In this document: positions 36,908 to 45,921 of the stretch, piece after piece
Layout: each line of letters begins with the position of its first letter
How positions within the stretch are numbered: the stretch's first letter is position 1
Virus record (IMG/VR): IMGVR_UViG_3300021420_000016
Span: 62,001-126,000 of that record
Reading direction: 5' to 3' (one strand)
DNA: 64,000 bases
Source of the DNA: a virus
Notes under the pieces: generated by a model
The model's database searches: none
What the model saw: the letters and a program-made list of their open reading frames with translations, nothing else
Told to the model about the DNA's origin: nothing
Position numbers and translations under genes: made by a program

Positions 36908-38309
36908 GGCGTGCCGCCTTGCCCGGCGAGGGACACGAGGGCTTTCTCCCGGCTGGCCATGGTGCGGCCGATGTCGATGCGCGCGTGCAGCGCCTTGAGG
37001 GATTCGCGCTGCCGGCGCACCGCGGCGACGGCCTTGCCCCAGGTGCGCCACTGCGCGTCGGTGCCGGCGATGGCCCGCTGCTTGCGGTCCTCCAGCGTCC
37101 CGGCCGCTTCGGCGTATGCGGCAGCGAACGCCTTGCGGAAGTCGCCTTCGGTGTCGACGGCGAGTTCTTCCAGTTCGGCGAGCAGCGTGATCTCGGTTTC
37201 CAGGTCGCGGCCGAGCGCGCCAAGATGCCGGATGACCGCATCCCCGTCGAAGACGTGCGCGTCACCCAGCGGGCCGGCAGGATTAATGGGCAATTCTTGC
37301 CCCCCGCTGCGGGCAGGGCCTTCCACCGGTCGCGCAGGAAGGTGGCGAGTTCCTCGAACACCTTCTCTTCGGCGTCGCCGCTGGTGCAGACGTGGTCCTC
37401 GTCGATGCGCAGTTCCACGGCCTCACTGGCGAGGCTGGCGACCTCTTCGCGGGTGGTGGCCTGCCAGGCATCGGCGACGATCCGCTGCCAGGCTTCGTCC
37501 AGATCAACGGGCGGATCCGCCGGTACCGGGGCGGGCGGGCGGGGCGCAGGGAGGGCGCGGCGCTGCTGACCGGGGGCGGGCGGCAACTGGGCGGCCAGCC
37601 CCTCCCCCAGGGCGCCGGTGACGAGCTCGCGGGGAGTGTTGAGCAGTTCGAACACCGGCACCGGGTACCGGCGGGTCTTCCCGTCGGTGACGCGGCTTTG
37701 GTGGTCGATCCAGAACCGGGCGGGCAGGAAGATCCCGGCAGCGCGGGCCGCTTCCATGATCCGCAGCTTGTAGGCCAGGCCGATAGTGCCGTAGTAGGAC
37801 TTGGTGCTGAACAGCCACGTGCCCGCGTCGGGCAAATCCTGCAGCACGGCGTTGACCCGGGCGACCAGCGCACACGCCTTCGGGGTTTTCAGGGCAGCGA
37901 GGCGGGCGCGTTCCTTCCCCCGGTCCGCTTCGGGGAATCCGGCGAGCAGTGGCGCGCACAGGCACGGCCCACCGGATTTTTGCTCGGTGTCGGAGTCGCA
38001 CCGGCGCGAGCACCCGGCGGCGGTCCACATCTCATACCACATGGTGATGGCGCCGATGTCGGGGGGGATGGTCAGCAGCAGCGCGTCAGCTTTGGTGATC
38101 ACTTCCCACTGGGCGTGGCCGCGGTTGTCCCACGGGCGGGCGGTGCCGCCGTACAGGTCCGCGGCCGCTTCGATGGCGGCACGGGAGGCGGAGGTGAACC
38201 GGAACGTGCTGATGCTCATCGGTTCGCCGCGTTCATTGCGGATGCCGTTGCGGATGACGCCGACCTGGTAGCCGAGCCGCTGCCGTTTGAGGAGGTCATG
38301 GACTGGCAT
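36525..38309 (-). CDS. phiC31 gp3-like recombination directionality factor
   Basis: The first 330-340 residues match the serine-integrase RDF family (phiC31 gp3 type): TFRFTSASRAAIEAAADLYG, HAQWEVITKADALLLTIPPD, WYEMWTAAGCSRRCDSDTEQ with PCLCAPL, WLFSTKSYYGTIGLAYKLRI and GIFLPARFWIDHQS. After WKALPAAGGKN (about 37290) the frame runs on through two other genes to a stop at 36525 and no longer looks like protein, so the true end is near 37290 or a stop was lost. RDFs convert serine integrases to excision; no serine integrase is in the window. Confidence 0.8.
   Translation of the reverse strand: MPVHDLLKRQRLGYQVGVIRNGIRNERGEPMSISTFRFTSASRAAIEAAADLYGGTARPWDNRGHAQWEVITKADALLLTIPPDIGAITMWYEMWTAAGCSRRCDSDTEQKSGGPCLCAPLLAGFPEADRGKERARLAALKTPKACALVARVNAVLQDLPDAGTWLFSTKSYYGTIGLAYKLRIMEAARAAGIFLPARFWIDHQSRVTDGKTRRYPVPVFELLNTPRELVTGALGEGLAAQLPPAPGQQRRALPAPRPPAPVPADPPVDLDEAWQRIVADAWQATTREEVASLASEAVELRIDEDHVCTSGDAEEKVFEELATFLRDRWKALPAAGGKNCPLILPARWVTRTSSTGMRSSGILARSAATWKPRSRCSPNWKNSPSTPKATSARRSLPHTPKRPGRWRTASSGPSPAPTRSGAPGARPSPRCAGSANPSRRCTRASTSAAPWPAGRKPSCPSPGKAARRETGRPEASPGPAPGVRPVPLRRRDSRRAGARRPWPGRLVPPRERPGQAGPLPCGMRRLAPVPRAGRPLTGQGCAHGERPARHCAARRPQSAPGHRVPRRGEAAHPHPRGERRPAERPLRSMRGVAR
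36904..37281 (-). CDS. Coiled-coil hypothetical protein
   Basis: VFDGDAVIRHLGALGRDLET, ITLLAELEELAVDTEGDFRK and RRQRESLKALHARIDIGRTM form long helices. Translation may begin at a TTG (MPINPAGPLG) after GGGGGGCAAGAA; an in-frame ATG lies 15 codons upstream. It overlaps in another frame the run-on end of the RDF-like gene. Confidence 0.6.
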   Translation of the reverse strand, partial: PAGPLGDAHVFDGDAVIRHLGALGRDLETEITLLAELEELAVDTEGDFRKAFAAAYAEAAGTLEDRKQRAIAGTDAQWRTWGKAVAAVRRQRESLKALHARIDIGRTMASREKALVSLAGQGGTP

Positions 38310-39472
38310 CAGGCCGCCTCCGCCAGGCAGGCTGCGGCGGCGGCGCACGCCGCGCACCCGGGGATGGGGGCTTCGCCGTCGAGGTGCAGATCGTGGCCGG
38401 CGAGGAGACCGCGGATCACCGGCAGGGACTTGGGCCCGATCCCGGGCAGTTTGAGGCAGTCGGCGGCGGACAGGCAGGCGAGTTCCGCCAGGGTGTCGAC
38501 GCCAGCTTCGGCGAGACGAGCCGGGACCCGGCCGTGCAGGTCGGCGACCCACGGGGGGCGGAGGGTGCCGTCGGGCAGCAGCGGGCAGGCCACCTCCCCC
38601 AGCCTGGCCGCGACCGCGCGGCGGCCGTCGTACAGTTCGACGGCCCGGCGGAGCCGGTTCCACGCGGCGGCGGCGTCGGCGGGTGAGATGAGGATCAGCC
38701 GGTACCCGTTTTTGAACCCGGGCCGCAGGTGCAGCACCGCGGTGGCGTCGACGGCCGGCATGGCTGCGATCTCCCCCAGGGGGAGCAGCGCTTCGGTGCT
38801 GTGCGCGTACCCGGCGAGCTGCTCGGGGACGGTGACATCCAGGTTCTTGCCGGTTTTGACGTCCACCAGGATCGTCACCGACTGGCCCGGGGCGGCCACG
38901 AGGCGGCCGTCGCGGGCGATCACGACCCCGTGCAGGGTGATGATCATGTCGAGGGTGCCGGCGACGCCGAGGGCAAGGTTGAAGACGATCATTTCGGCGG
39001 CGTCGAACCGGGGGGCGAAGTCGGCGGCGAAGGCGGTGAACCCGTCGATCATCCACGCGACCACGTCGGCCAGCGGCTGGTCGTCATACGTTGCGTTCGC
39101 AAGATGCTCAGGCAGGTCCGGGATGGTGACGTTCGCGCCGTGGCCGGGTTCGGCGGCCCACAGGATCAGCGCTTCCACGACGGCGTGCACGTAGGTGCCG
39201 GCGTCCGCCTTCCGCTGGCGGATGATCTCCGCTTGGTCCTTGGCCAGCTTGACCCCGGCGGCGGGGCCTTCGGTGCGGATGACCCGGGCGATCTGCCGCC
39301 AGTTGGTGACGCAGTATTCGGCGATGACCTTCGCCGACCATGGCACCAGCCACGGCTTGCCGCAGGTGGCGTCCAGTATGCCGGTGTAAGAGGGCAGGCG
39401 GCGGCCGGTGGGCGGGTGAATGTACCAGTGCCCGGTGGCGTCGTGGTCGCGGACCTGCCCGGCGGTGATCAT
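38309..39472 (-). CDS. PD-(D/E)XK nuclease with helix-hairpin-helix tail
   Basis: 387 residues. RecB/Cas4-like nuclease core: a His/Glu region TYVHAVVEALILWA, Asp in LGVAGTLDMIITL, DxK in ILVDVKTGKN and Q/Y in VPEQLAGYAHS. C-terminal helix-hairpin-helix LACLSAADCLKLPGIGPKSL, then a four-cysteine GCAACAAAAACL-type end. The fusion suggests a structured-DNA or recombination exonuclease. It overlaps the RDF-like gene by one base. Confidence 0.8.
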   Translation of the reverse strand: MITAGQVRDHDATGHWYIHPPTGRRLPSYTGILDATCGKPWLVPWSAKVIAEYCVTNWRQIARVIRTEGPAAGVKLAKDQAEIIRQRKADAGTYVHAVVEALILWAAEPGHGANVTIPDLPEHLANATYDDQPLADVVAWMIDGFTAFAADFAPRFDAAEMIVFNLALGVAGTLDMIITLHGVVIARDGRLVAAPGQSVTILVDVKTGKNLDVTVPEQLAGYAHSTEALLPLGEIAAMPAVDATAVLHLRPGFKNGYRLILISPADAAAAWNRLRRAVELYDGRRAVAARLGEVACPLLPDGTLRPPWVADLHGRVPARLAEAGVDTLAELACLSAADCLKLPGIGPKSLPVIRGLLAGHDLHLDGEAPIPGCAACAAAAACLAEAA

Positions 39473-39876
39473 GCCGCGTGGCCTGTGTCCGCAGGCGCCG
39501 CGAGGCCGGCTTGGCGGCCCCGCGTGCCGGTGCCGTGCAGCAGCAGGTCTTCCAGTGCGGCGACACGCTGGGCGGCGTTGTCCAGCCGGGTTTCGTAGGG
39601 CAGTTCGTCGTCGATACCGAGGGGCCCATCGGCCCATGCCTCGTGGTTGAGCCCGTCGAGGTGCGCGAGGTCGGTGAGGTAGTCCGCCCACGAGCAGCCC
39701 AGGCAGATGCCGCAGGTGCAGTCCAGCGGGAACGGGTCGTCGTTCATGGACGCGTGCACGGTGCTGGCCAGCATGATTTCCCGGACGGCGGGGCCGAATT
39801 TCTCCCAGTCCCGGGCCAGCCACCGCAACGTGGTGCGCCGGTCTTCCACGGTGGGGGTGCGCGCGGTGACGGTCAT
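39469..39876 (-). CDS. Hypothetical protein, 135 aa
   Basis: TLRWLARDWEKFGPAVREIM, then LDCTCGICLGCSWADYLTDL, a four-cysteine cluster, then a helical tail. ATGA overlaps at both ends. No family recognised. Confidence 0.65.
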   Translation of the reverse strand: MTVTARTPTVEDRRTTLRWLARDWEKFGPAVREIMLASTVHASMNDDPFPLDCTCGICLGCSWADYLTDLAHLDGLNHEAWADGPLGIDDELPYETRLDNAAQRVAALEDLLLHGTGTRGRQAGLAAPADTGHAA

Positions 39877-40502
39877 GCCGGCACCGCCACGGGCAGTTCA
39901 CCGGCGTCGATCGCGCGCAGGATCCCCGAGTCGGTGAGCCAGTCCCGCTGCTCGTCGTATTCGACATCGGGGCCGAACAGGTGGGCGAAGTCGAGCCTGT
40001 TCTGCAGTTCCTGGGCGTGCTCTTGCAGCCGGGCAACCTCGGCCCGCAGCCGGGCGGCTTCCCGGTGTTCGTTCGCCGCGACCCGCTGCGCCATGGCGGC
40101 GAAGGTGGCGGCGACGCCGAACGCGGGTGCCAGCATGGGCGGCAGGACCCGGCCGTAGGCGCGGGCCCGGCCCATCCGCCAGACCTTGGCGGGGACGCGC
40201 CGCGGGGACACCGGGGCATCCGCGATCGGCACGGTCATGAAGTCATCGAGCGGGGCGGTTGCCGCGACCGGCGGCGCGGCGGGCAGGTATTCCTCGTGTG
40301 CTGCGCCACGCTGCTCGCCGGCCAGTCGCTGCATCCAGGCGATGGTGTCCTCGTCGGCGGGCTGCTGCAGTGGTTCCGCTGTGCGGTGCTGCCCCGCGTA
40401 GTCGTAGTCGCGGCTGCCATCCCATCTGTCCGAGCGGACCAGCAGGATGAGGGTGACAATCACCGCGACGATGGCGGCGGCGCAGACGATGAGCAGGATC
40501 AC
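39873..40502 (-). CDS. Membrane-anchored coiled-coil protein, 209 aa
   Basis: GTG start, then one N-terminal span ILLIVCAAAIVAVIVTLILL, a cytoplasmic linker, a second weakly hydrophobic GRVLPPMLAPAFGVAATFAA, and a coiled coil REAARLRAEVARLQEHAQEL. No known family. Confidence 0.65.
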   Translation of the reverse strand: MILLIVCAAAIVAVIVTLILLVRSDRWDGSRDYDYAGQHRTAEPLQQPADEDTIAWMQRLAGEQRGAAHEEYLPAAPPVAATAPLDDFMTVPIADAPVSPRRVPAKVWRMGRARAYGRVLPPMLAPAFGVAATFAAMAQRVAANEHREAARLRAEVARLQEHAQELQNRLDFAHLFGPDVEYDEQRDWLTDSGILRAIDAGELPVAVPA

Positions 40503-40693
40503 GCTACGTCCTCCAGGGCTTTGCGCTCCAGCTCGGCGATCTTCTTGTCCAGTTCCTCGGGCGTGTCGGCGTCCTCGGTGGTGCCGCAGCCCGCCGGGTC
40601 GAAACTGTGCGCCGCGGCGGCCCACACGTGGCCGCTGCGGGTCTGGTAGGCGTGCCAGCCGGGGTGATGCTGGCTGATCTCGGTGAGGGTCAT
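40499..40693 (-). CDS. Small hypothetical protein, 64 aa
   Basis: HPGWHAYQTRSGHVWAAAAH, then an acidic helix TPEELDKKIAELERKALED. It overlaps the membrane protein gene by 4 bases. ATG 40693 is preferred over the adjacent ATG at 40696. Confidence 0.65.
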   Translation of the reverse strand: MTLTEISQHHPGWHAYQTRSGHVWAAAAHSFDPAGCGTTEDADTPEELDKKIAELERKALEDVA

Positions 40694-40721
40694 CACCGGG
40701 CCTTCTTTCCGTGCAGAGAGG

Positions 40722-40994
40722 CTAGGCGGCGTCGGGCGTCGCGTCTTCGGCCAGTTCCAGGTCCGGGACCGGCATGAGGTAGATGTCGGCCCACCGCAGG
40801 TTCAGGGCGATGAGGTAGGCGTCCAGCAAGGTCTTGCTGACCGGCCGGCCGGCGCGCTCCAGGTTGCTGATGGTGCCGCTGCCGCGTACAGGGACGCCAC
40901 ATTCGGCCATCCGGCGCTTCACGTCTTCCTGGGACAGGCCCATGCACTTGCGGAGGGTTCCGAGCGAGACACAGGGAAGGCTGCGTGATGACAT
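40722..40994 (-). CDS. XRE-type HTH regulator, 90 aa
   Basis: LGTLRKCMGLSQEDVKRRMA, then GSGTISNLERAGRPVSKTLL, a standard XRE helix-turn-helix, followed by an acidic tail. It is divergent from another XRE regulator at 41089; the 94 bp between them should hold both promoters. Confidence 0.82.
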   Translation of the reverse strand: MSSRSLPCVSLGTLRKCMGLSQEDVKRRMAECGVPVRGSGTISNLERAGRPVSKTLLDAYLIALNLRWADIYLMPVPDLELAEDATPDAA

Positions 40995-41088
40995 AGTGAA
41001 AGGATAGGGAAAGAACCGGAAAGTGCGCAAGAGATTCTGGGGATGTCTTCGTGGAAAGTTGGCGTCATACGCGCTACCCTGCCTGGAG

Positions 41089-41724
41089 ATGGCAGAGCCG
41101 CCGCATCCCCCGACGACGAAGGCCGCAGGATCCACGGGCATGACAGTTTTTGCTGCAGACGACGAGCTGGCTGGGTACCGGAAGGGCCTCGGCCGGCACG
41201 CTCGCCGCCGCCGCCGGTTCCTGAATCTCACCATGAGGGATGTCGCGGCCCGCGGTGGCCCGTCGGTGGTGACGCTGCGGCAACTGGAAAAAGGCGACGA
41301 CGTCGCCTGGCACCCCACTACGCTGCGCAAACTCGACAGGGCGCTGGACTGGGTGCCCGGCTCCGCCTCGGCCACCCTGGAAGGCGGCAGGCCGTCGGAA
41401 CTGACGCTGTCGGTGCCGCCGGACCGCAGCCGGCCGAAGGGCGTTAGCCCAGGGCTGCGGCTCATGGCCGATATCGCCAGGGTGCTGTACGCCGCCGGCC
41501 GCAGCACCGACGAGGTCACCGGCCTGTTCGCCGAACTGGGCCTGCCCCGGCACAGTGACCTGGAAATCCACGAGTGGATGCTCGTGGCGCAAATGCTTGG
41601 CGTCACCCTCGGCACAGTGCTCACGGAGTTCAACGTGGTCACCGCCGACGATCTGGCACTGGAGTTCGCCCCGTCCCCCCTGCCGCCGGTGCCTGGTCTG
41701 CGTGAGGAGCGCCGCCGGGCCTGA
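41089..41724 (+). CDS. XRE-family HTH protein, 211 aa
   Basis: The N-terminal half has FLNLTMRDVAARGGPSVVTL RQLEKGDD, an HTH with the second helix SVVTLRQLEKG. The C-terminal half (SPGLRLMADIARVLYAAGRS, EVTGLFAELGLPRHSDLEIH) is helical and may sense a ligand or partner. Alternative ATG 51 bases downstream (MTVFAADD). Confidence 0.72.
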   Translation: MAEPPHPPTTKAAGSTGMTVFAADDELAGYRKGLGRHARRRRRFLNLTMRDVAARGGPSVVTLRQLEKGDDVAWHPTTLRKLDRALDWVPGSASATLEGGRPSELTLSVPPDRSRPKGVSPGLRLMADIARVLYAAGRSTDEVTGLFAELGLPRHSDLEIHEWMLVAQMLGVTLGTVLTEFNVVTADDLALEFAPSPLPPVPGLREERRRA

Positions 41725-41744
41725 CATCAGAGGGGGGAACCACT

Positions 41745-42698
41745 GTGCCGTGGTGGCGCCGTGACCGCGCCTTGCGCCGTCGTGACCGTGACCGTATCCA
41801 GATCGCGACCCTGACCGAGATTGCCCAGCTCCGCGAGATGCTGTCTCGCGCGCAGGACCGGAACGCCGGCCCGGTGCACCCGCTGCTACTCCAGGCGGTC
41901 GCCGCCCCGGGCCGCGACGGGGACCTGCTGCGCCTGCAGGCCCGCGGCGTGGAATTCCTGGCCATTGTCGCCCCGGGCACCGATTCTGCCGAGAGCATCT
42001 GGGAACGCGCCGCCGGGCTGGCTGTCGCCGTGGGCGCTGCGGGGCGCCCGGTCGCCGGGCCGCATGAGGTGGTCCAGGTCGCCTACCGCGTGTTCCCCGA
42101 CGGCTTGCACGCCATCGGGGTCGCCGGGCGACGGCAGGGGGAACTGCTCGCTTTCGTGTCCACGTCGCTGCATCCCGCTGACCAGCGGGCAGCGGTGCGC
42201 CGCCTGGACCGCGCGGCGCCCGGCCGGCACAGCATCATGCCCCTGGCGGCGCCTGCGCCGTTCGCCTTACTGTTCCGCCACCACCCCGTCGCTGCCGCGA
42301 TCGGCACAGCAGCCGCCGGGACCGCAACGGCCGCCACGATCGTGGCTCTGCAAGCGCCCCCCGCCGCCCCGTTCTTGCGCCCGCAGCCCAGGGCACTGCC
42401 GACGCCTGCGGTGCACACGGCGCGGGCCGCTCCTGCTGCCCCCGCCCAGATCGGCCACCGGCGGCACCACCGCCGTGGCCTGCGGGACAACTCCCGCGCG
42501 GGGCAGTTGCAGCGGATCCACGCGGTGCACGCGAGTACCCCGTTCACGGCGCCGATGATCCCCGCGGCATCTCCGTCCCCCACCGGGCTGCTCCCGCCGT
42601 TCCCGGCGCCGGTACAGACACCCGGGCGGGCCTGCGTGGAAATCGTGCACGTCAAGGTGTGCGCGCAAGTGACGCCGCCACCCGTGCTGCGGTTCTAG
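41745..42698 (+). CDS. Hypothetical membrane-associated protein, 317 aa
   Basis: The basic N-terminus is followed by an alpha/beta domain (AIVAPGTDSAESIWERAAGL, HEVVQVAYRVFPDGLHAIGV). A hydrophobic AAAIGTAAAGTATAATIVAL span follows, then a Pro/Ala/His-rich exterior ending with a Cys pair (CVEIVHVKVCAQV). Probably a single-pass protein with an extracellular tail. Function unknown. Confidence 0.62.
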   Translation: MPWWRRDRALRRRDRDRIQIATLTEIAQLREMLSRAQDRNAGPVHPLLLQAVAAPGRDGDLLRLQARGVEFLAIVAPGTDSAESIWERAAGLAVAVGAAGRPVAGPHEVVQVAYRVFPDGLHAIGVAGRRQGELLAFVSTSLHPADQRAAVRRLDRAAPGRHSIMPLAAPAPFALLFRHHPVAAAIGTAAAGTATAATIVALQAPPAAPFLRPQPRALPTPAVHTARAAPAAPAQIGHRRHHRRGLRDNSRAGQLQRIHAVHASTPFTAPMIPAASPSPTGLLPPFPAPVQTPGRACVEIVHVKVCAQVTPPPVLRF

Positions 42699-42708
42699 GC
42701 AGGAAGGG

Positions 42709-43092
42709 CTAGCGGGCCCCTGCCGCGCCCCGCAGCGAGGTCACCGAAGCGCCGCGATCCCGGTCGGCCATCGCCTGGTACATGGTGTCTGCGCCGAGCT
42801 GAAACACCTCGACGGTCCGGCCGAAAACGGCGACGAGCCACAGGGCTGTCGTGACGAAGCCCAGGGTGGCTGCGGCGGCCATCGCTACGGCCACTGACCC
42901 GGCAGATGCTCCCGTCAGCCACACGTAAAGGCCCCAGCCCCAGAACGCGGCGCTGGCCCCAGTGCCAGCGATGGCAAGCCTTTTCACGCGGCCCCTCCCC
43001 TGTCTCGGCCGTACCTGCTCATACCAGGCGGCACAGTAGCCGCGTGCCCGGTTTACCACTGGAAGCTTACTGAGTGCAACCACTGTGTTCAC
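42709..43092 (-). CDS. Small two-span membrane protein, 127 aa
   Basis: GTG start, a basic N-terminus (VRPRQGRGRVKR), then spans AFWGWGLYVWLTGASAGSVA and AAAATLGFVTTALWLVAVFG, and a helical tail. No family recognised; it lies near the transfer region. Confidence 0.62.
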   Translation of the reverse strand: MNTVVALSKLPVVNRARGYCAAWYEQVRPRQGRGRVKRLAIAGTGASAAFWGWGLYVWLTGASAGSVAVAMAAAATLGFVTTALWLVAVFGRTVEVFQLGADTMYQAMADRDRGASVTSLRGAAGAR

Positions 43093-43184
43093 GTTTCGGC
43101 CTCCCAGTTGTGACTTGCCGTTACCGGGGCACATATGACCAGTCCGTCTTCGGTGCCGTTGCCGGATCGGATGGCATCGGCGGG

Positions 43185-43928
43185 CTAAGCAGCCCTGCGG
43201 GCGAACTGGGGGCCGAGATCGGTGCGCGATGCCTGGCGGATGGCCCGCTCGATCCGCGCTTGGCCCGCTGGGTCCTGGAGAACCTTCCAGTAGGCGTACG
43301 TCCCCGGCTCCATCCGCCATCCGTGCCCGCTGATCCGCCGGGTGACGACGGCACAGCCGGAGTCAAGGGAGGCATTGGTTGCCGCCCAGAACACCGACCC
43401 GGAGGTGCGGCCAACGACGGGGGCGAGGTCGGCGACCCAGCCGGCCCGGTAGTGATCCCAGAACCCCGAGCCGGCGAAGTCCTGCCGGGTGAATGGTGGC
43501 CATTGCGGCTCCGGGAGATCCGCGCGGGGCATCCCCGACCATGCGGGCAGATTGTCCCAGTCTTCGTCGGCATAGAACGGGAAGATGGCGGTGATGCCGC
43601 CGCCGTCGCGCCAGCCGAACAGGGAGCCGTCCCGCGGGATGGGCACCGCCGAGGCGACTAGGCGCGCGGCGTCGCCAGGGATGCCCCCGCCGAGGCTTTC
43701 GACCCCGCCAGCGGAATCTGCGATCACGCTATCCCGGGCGTTTTTCCAGGGCGACAGGGTGATGAACGGGCGCGGGATGCCACTGAGGACGCGCTGCAGA
43801 ATGTGGAACGCACGGCCGGGGCTGCCCAGGACCATCCGGTCCTGGGTGCCGTCGGCAGTGACGGGCTCGACCGCGAGCGGGTAGGTGTCGAACAGTGCAC
43901 TAAATTCCTCGTACAGGGTGCCAGGCAT
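43185..43928 (-). CDS. Hypothetical protein, 247 aa
   Basis: Soluble mixed fold: GTLYEEFSALFDTYPLAVEP, ILQRVLSGIPRPFITLSPWK, FGWRDGGGITAIFPFYADED, WDHYRAGWVADLAPVVGR. No motif recognised. ATG 43928 is chosen over one six codons upstream. AT-rich sequence upstream may be its promoter. Confidence 0.65.
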   Translation of the reverse strand: MPGTLYEEFSALFDTYPLAVEPVTADGTQDRMVLGSPGRAFHILQRVLSGIPRPFITLSPWKNARDSVIADSAGGVESLGGGIPGDAARLVASAVPIPRDGSLFGWRDGGGITAIFPFYADEDWDNLPAWSGMPRADLPEPQWPPFTRQDFAGSGFWDHYRAGWVADLAPVVGRTSGSVFWAATNASLDSGCAVVTRRISGHGWRMEPGTYAYWKVLQDPAGQARIERAIRQASRTDLGPQFARRAA

Positions 43929-44030
43929 CTGATGTGGCTCCTTCAATTCATTTCGGTTCTGGCCGGCCCGTAATTTTGGCAGCCGGTTTTGCGCCGCGCG
44001 TAAGGCCCCTTCTCTTTCGCCTTCCTTTTG

Positions 44031-45230
44031 TCAGCCCACGCGGCCTACCGGTTGCGGCCCCAGCAGTACTTCATCGATTCGGTTCCTTCCCCAAGTGCGG
44101 CTGCGGCCGGGGAACATTCCCGCCAGCCGGCGGTCCGTTAGGGGTTTGCCTCTTACGACCGAGCGCCGGTAGGCCTCGCGCGCTTCGCGGGCCTGCGCCT
44201 CGCGGTCGAGCGGAACGGCGGCCGCTGCGGGTGGCCCGCTGGCCCCTGGCGCGCCGGTGGCTTCTGGCGTAGGCTCCTGGCCCGGCGAGCCGGTGGCTCC
44301 CAGGGTGGCTCCCGCCACCGGCCCCCCGGTAGAAGCCGGTGGCTCTCCGGTGGCCTTTCCGATGGCTTCTGCGGGTGGCATGTCCGTGGCACGCCCGCCG
44401 GTGGCACGCCGGGTGGCTTCCCTGGCTCCTGGCTCGTGCCGTTTGTGGCCGATCGCCACGGAGGGCCGATCCTGGAGAACAGCATCGGCGACGGCAGTGG
44501 CGACCGCCGACTCCCATCCGCCAGTGAGTCCCTCCCCCACCGCCGCAGTGACAGCCGCAGTGACAGCGTCGCCCAGGCGCCCCTTGCGGATGTTCGACCG
44601 CAGCAGCGCTGGCGCGTGCGCGAAGTACCGCCACCGGCCGCCGTACTGGGCCCGGGCCAGGTCCCGCATGTGCTTGCGGGCGTCTTCGAGGGCGCAGGCC
44701 AGCCGGTAGGACTGGATGTTCTGCAGCACCATGCGCCGCTTCAGCTTCACCGTCCCCCACGGGTCGAGCACCCACCTTGCCAGCGGCACCGGGTCGGCGT
44801 GTTCCACCTGCCGGATGTCGGCAAGCTGCCGCCACCGGGTGAGCTCCAGGAACACGATCCACAGCGCGGGCATGATCGCGTGCAGGGTGCGGCCCAGCCA
44901 GTCGTGCGGCGGGCTGCCGTGGATGTTGACGTAGATGGTGCCCAGCGACAGCGCCCACGCCAGCGCCCGGGGCACCAGGTCGCTGCGCTTGCGCCGGCGC
45001 AGCTTGGCGGCCTCGTTCATCAGCGCCAGAATGCCGACGTCGATGCCGATGGGGTACAGCGCCGGCCAGCCGGGCAGCCCGTGCGCGGCGGCCTGGCGGG
45101 AAACCGTCTGGAACGACACCGCGAACCCGATCCCGGCGACGCCGAGCAGCAGCGGGTTGTCGGCCAGCGGGCTCGCGGTGACCGCGGCCCAGCCACTTTT
45201 CAGCCCAGATTTGGCCTGAATCCTTGACAT
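44031..45230 (-). CDS. DUF2637 membrane protein (Spd-like, plasmid spread)
   Basis: 399 residues. Four membrane spans in the first 130: LLLGVAGIGFAVSFQTVSRQ, ALYPIGIDVGILALMNEAAK, ALAWALSLGTIYVNIHGS and AIMPALWIVFLELTRWRQLA. This is the DUF2637 arrangement of Streptomyces Spd-type proteins that help intramycelial plasmid spread. The C-terminal half carries an Ala/Thr/Gly-rich spacer (TGGRATDMPPAEAIGKATGE) and a basic end with RRLAGMFPGRSRTWGRNRID, HTH-like. Confidence 0.82.
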   Translation of the reverse strand: MSRIQAKSGLKSGWAAVTASPLADNPLLLGVAGIGFAVSFQTVSRQAAAHGLPGWPALYPIGIDVGILALMNEAAKLRRRKRSDLVPRALAWALSLGTIYVNIHGSPPHDWLGRTLHAIMPALWIVFLELTRWRQLADIRQVEHADPVPLARWVLDPWGTVKLKRRMVLQNIQSYRLACALEDARKHMRDLARAQYGGRWRYFAHAPALLRSNIRKGRLGDAVTAAVTAAVGEGLTGGWESAVATAVADAVLQDRPSVAIGHKRHEPGAREATRRATGGRATDMPPAEAIGKATGEPPASTGGPVAGATLGATGSPGQEPTPEATGAPGASGPPAAAAVPLDREAQAREAREAYRRSVVRGKPLTDRRLAGMFPGRSRTWGRNRIDEVLLGPQPVGRVG

Positions 45231-45294
45231 GGTGGCTCCCTTATGGTCTAATCGCGCGCGTGCACGCGTATACGCCTATACCTGTGTACGCATA

Positions 45295-45331
45295 GGGCGC
45301 CTGAACAGGCGCCCCTCCCCCGGGGGAGGGG
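45295..45331. terminator. Double hairpin after the 45.3-46.3 kb genes
   Basis: GGCGCCTG-AA-CAGGCGCC is followed at once by CCTCCCCC-GGGGGAGG, between the end of the gene at 45346 and the Spd-like start at 45230. Confidence 0.55.
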
Positions 45332-45345
45332 AGGGGCTGCGGCCG

Positions 45346-45921
45346 TCACGGCGCACCCCAGGCCGGGAACGGCCTGCCGTAGCCGGGGCAGTCCGGCGCC
45401 CCGTCCCAGTCGAATGGGTCAAAGATGGCCCTGGTGAGGCGAGGTAGCGGGCCGGTGCTGTAATAGGCCGCGCACCGCTGGGCCAGTTCCGCAGCCTCAT
45501 CGAGACTGGAGCGCCCAGTGGAACCTAGGCCGGCGGCGAGGGTGTCCCAGCCTGTGTACACCCACACTCCCCCGCCCGCGGCGGCGGCGGCCGCCCGCTG
45601 CTGCCATGCGCAGCCGATGACGTAGCCGTCAGCGTCTGCGGGGCCGCCGTAGGCGGCGTAGAAGCAGATCACGATTGCGGCGCTGGGGACGCCGGGCCGC
45701 AGCCAGCGGACGGCAAACGCCTGGCCGCCGGCGCACCCGTCATCCTGGGCGACAGCGGCATCCCACGTCCGGTACGGCTCCCCGGCGGGGATCCACCGCT
45801 CGCGACCGGGGGCCGGCGCGGGTGCCGCCGGGTGCCGCCAGCGCCTCAGCACGGTGGCACCCCATTCCAGGACAGGCACGCCGGGAGGCCACCAGGGAAG
45901 CCACCCCACGTGCCACCGCAA
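45346..45921 (-). CDS. Hypothetical protein, 191 aa
   Basis: YRTWDAAVAQDDGCAGGQAF, SAAIVICFYAAYGGPADADG, YVIGCAWQQRAAAA, VWVYTGWDTLAAGL. Similar in texture to the preceding gene product at 45846-46268 (both have a Cys-rich AxDxxCxxG opening and a YG.AC/YVIGC strand), so the two may be paralogs. Function unknown. Confidence 0.62.
   Translation of the reverse strand: MRWHVGWLPWWPPGVPVLEWGATVLRRWRHPAAPAPAPGRERWIPAGEPYRTWDAAVAQDDGCAGGQAFAVRWLRPGVPSAAIVICFYAAYGGPADADGYVIGCAWQQRAAAAAAGGGVWVYTGWDTLAAGLGSTGRSSLDEAAELAQRCAAYYSTGPLPRLTRAIFDPFDWDGAPDCPGYGRPFPAWGAP

Noticed and set aside
37392-39194. A 600-codon + strand frame opposite the RDF and nuclease genes
   Set aside because: Shadow of high-GC coding sequence; the minus-strand proteins carry clear motifs.
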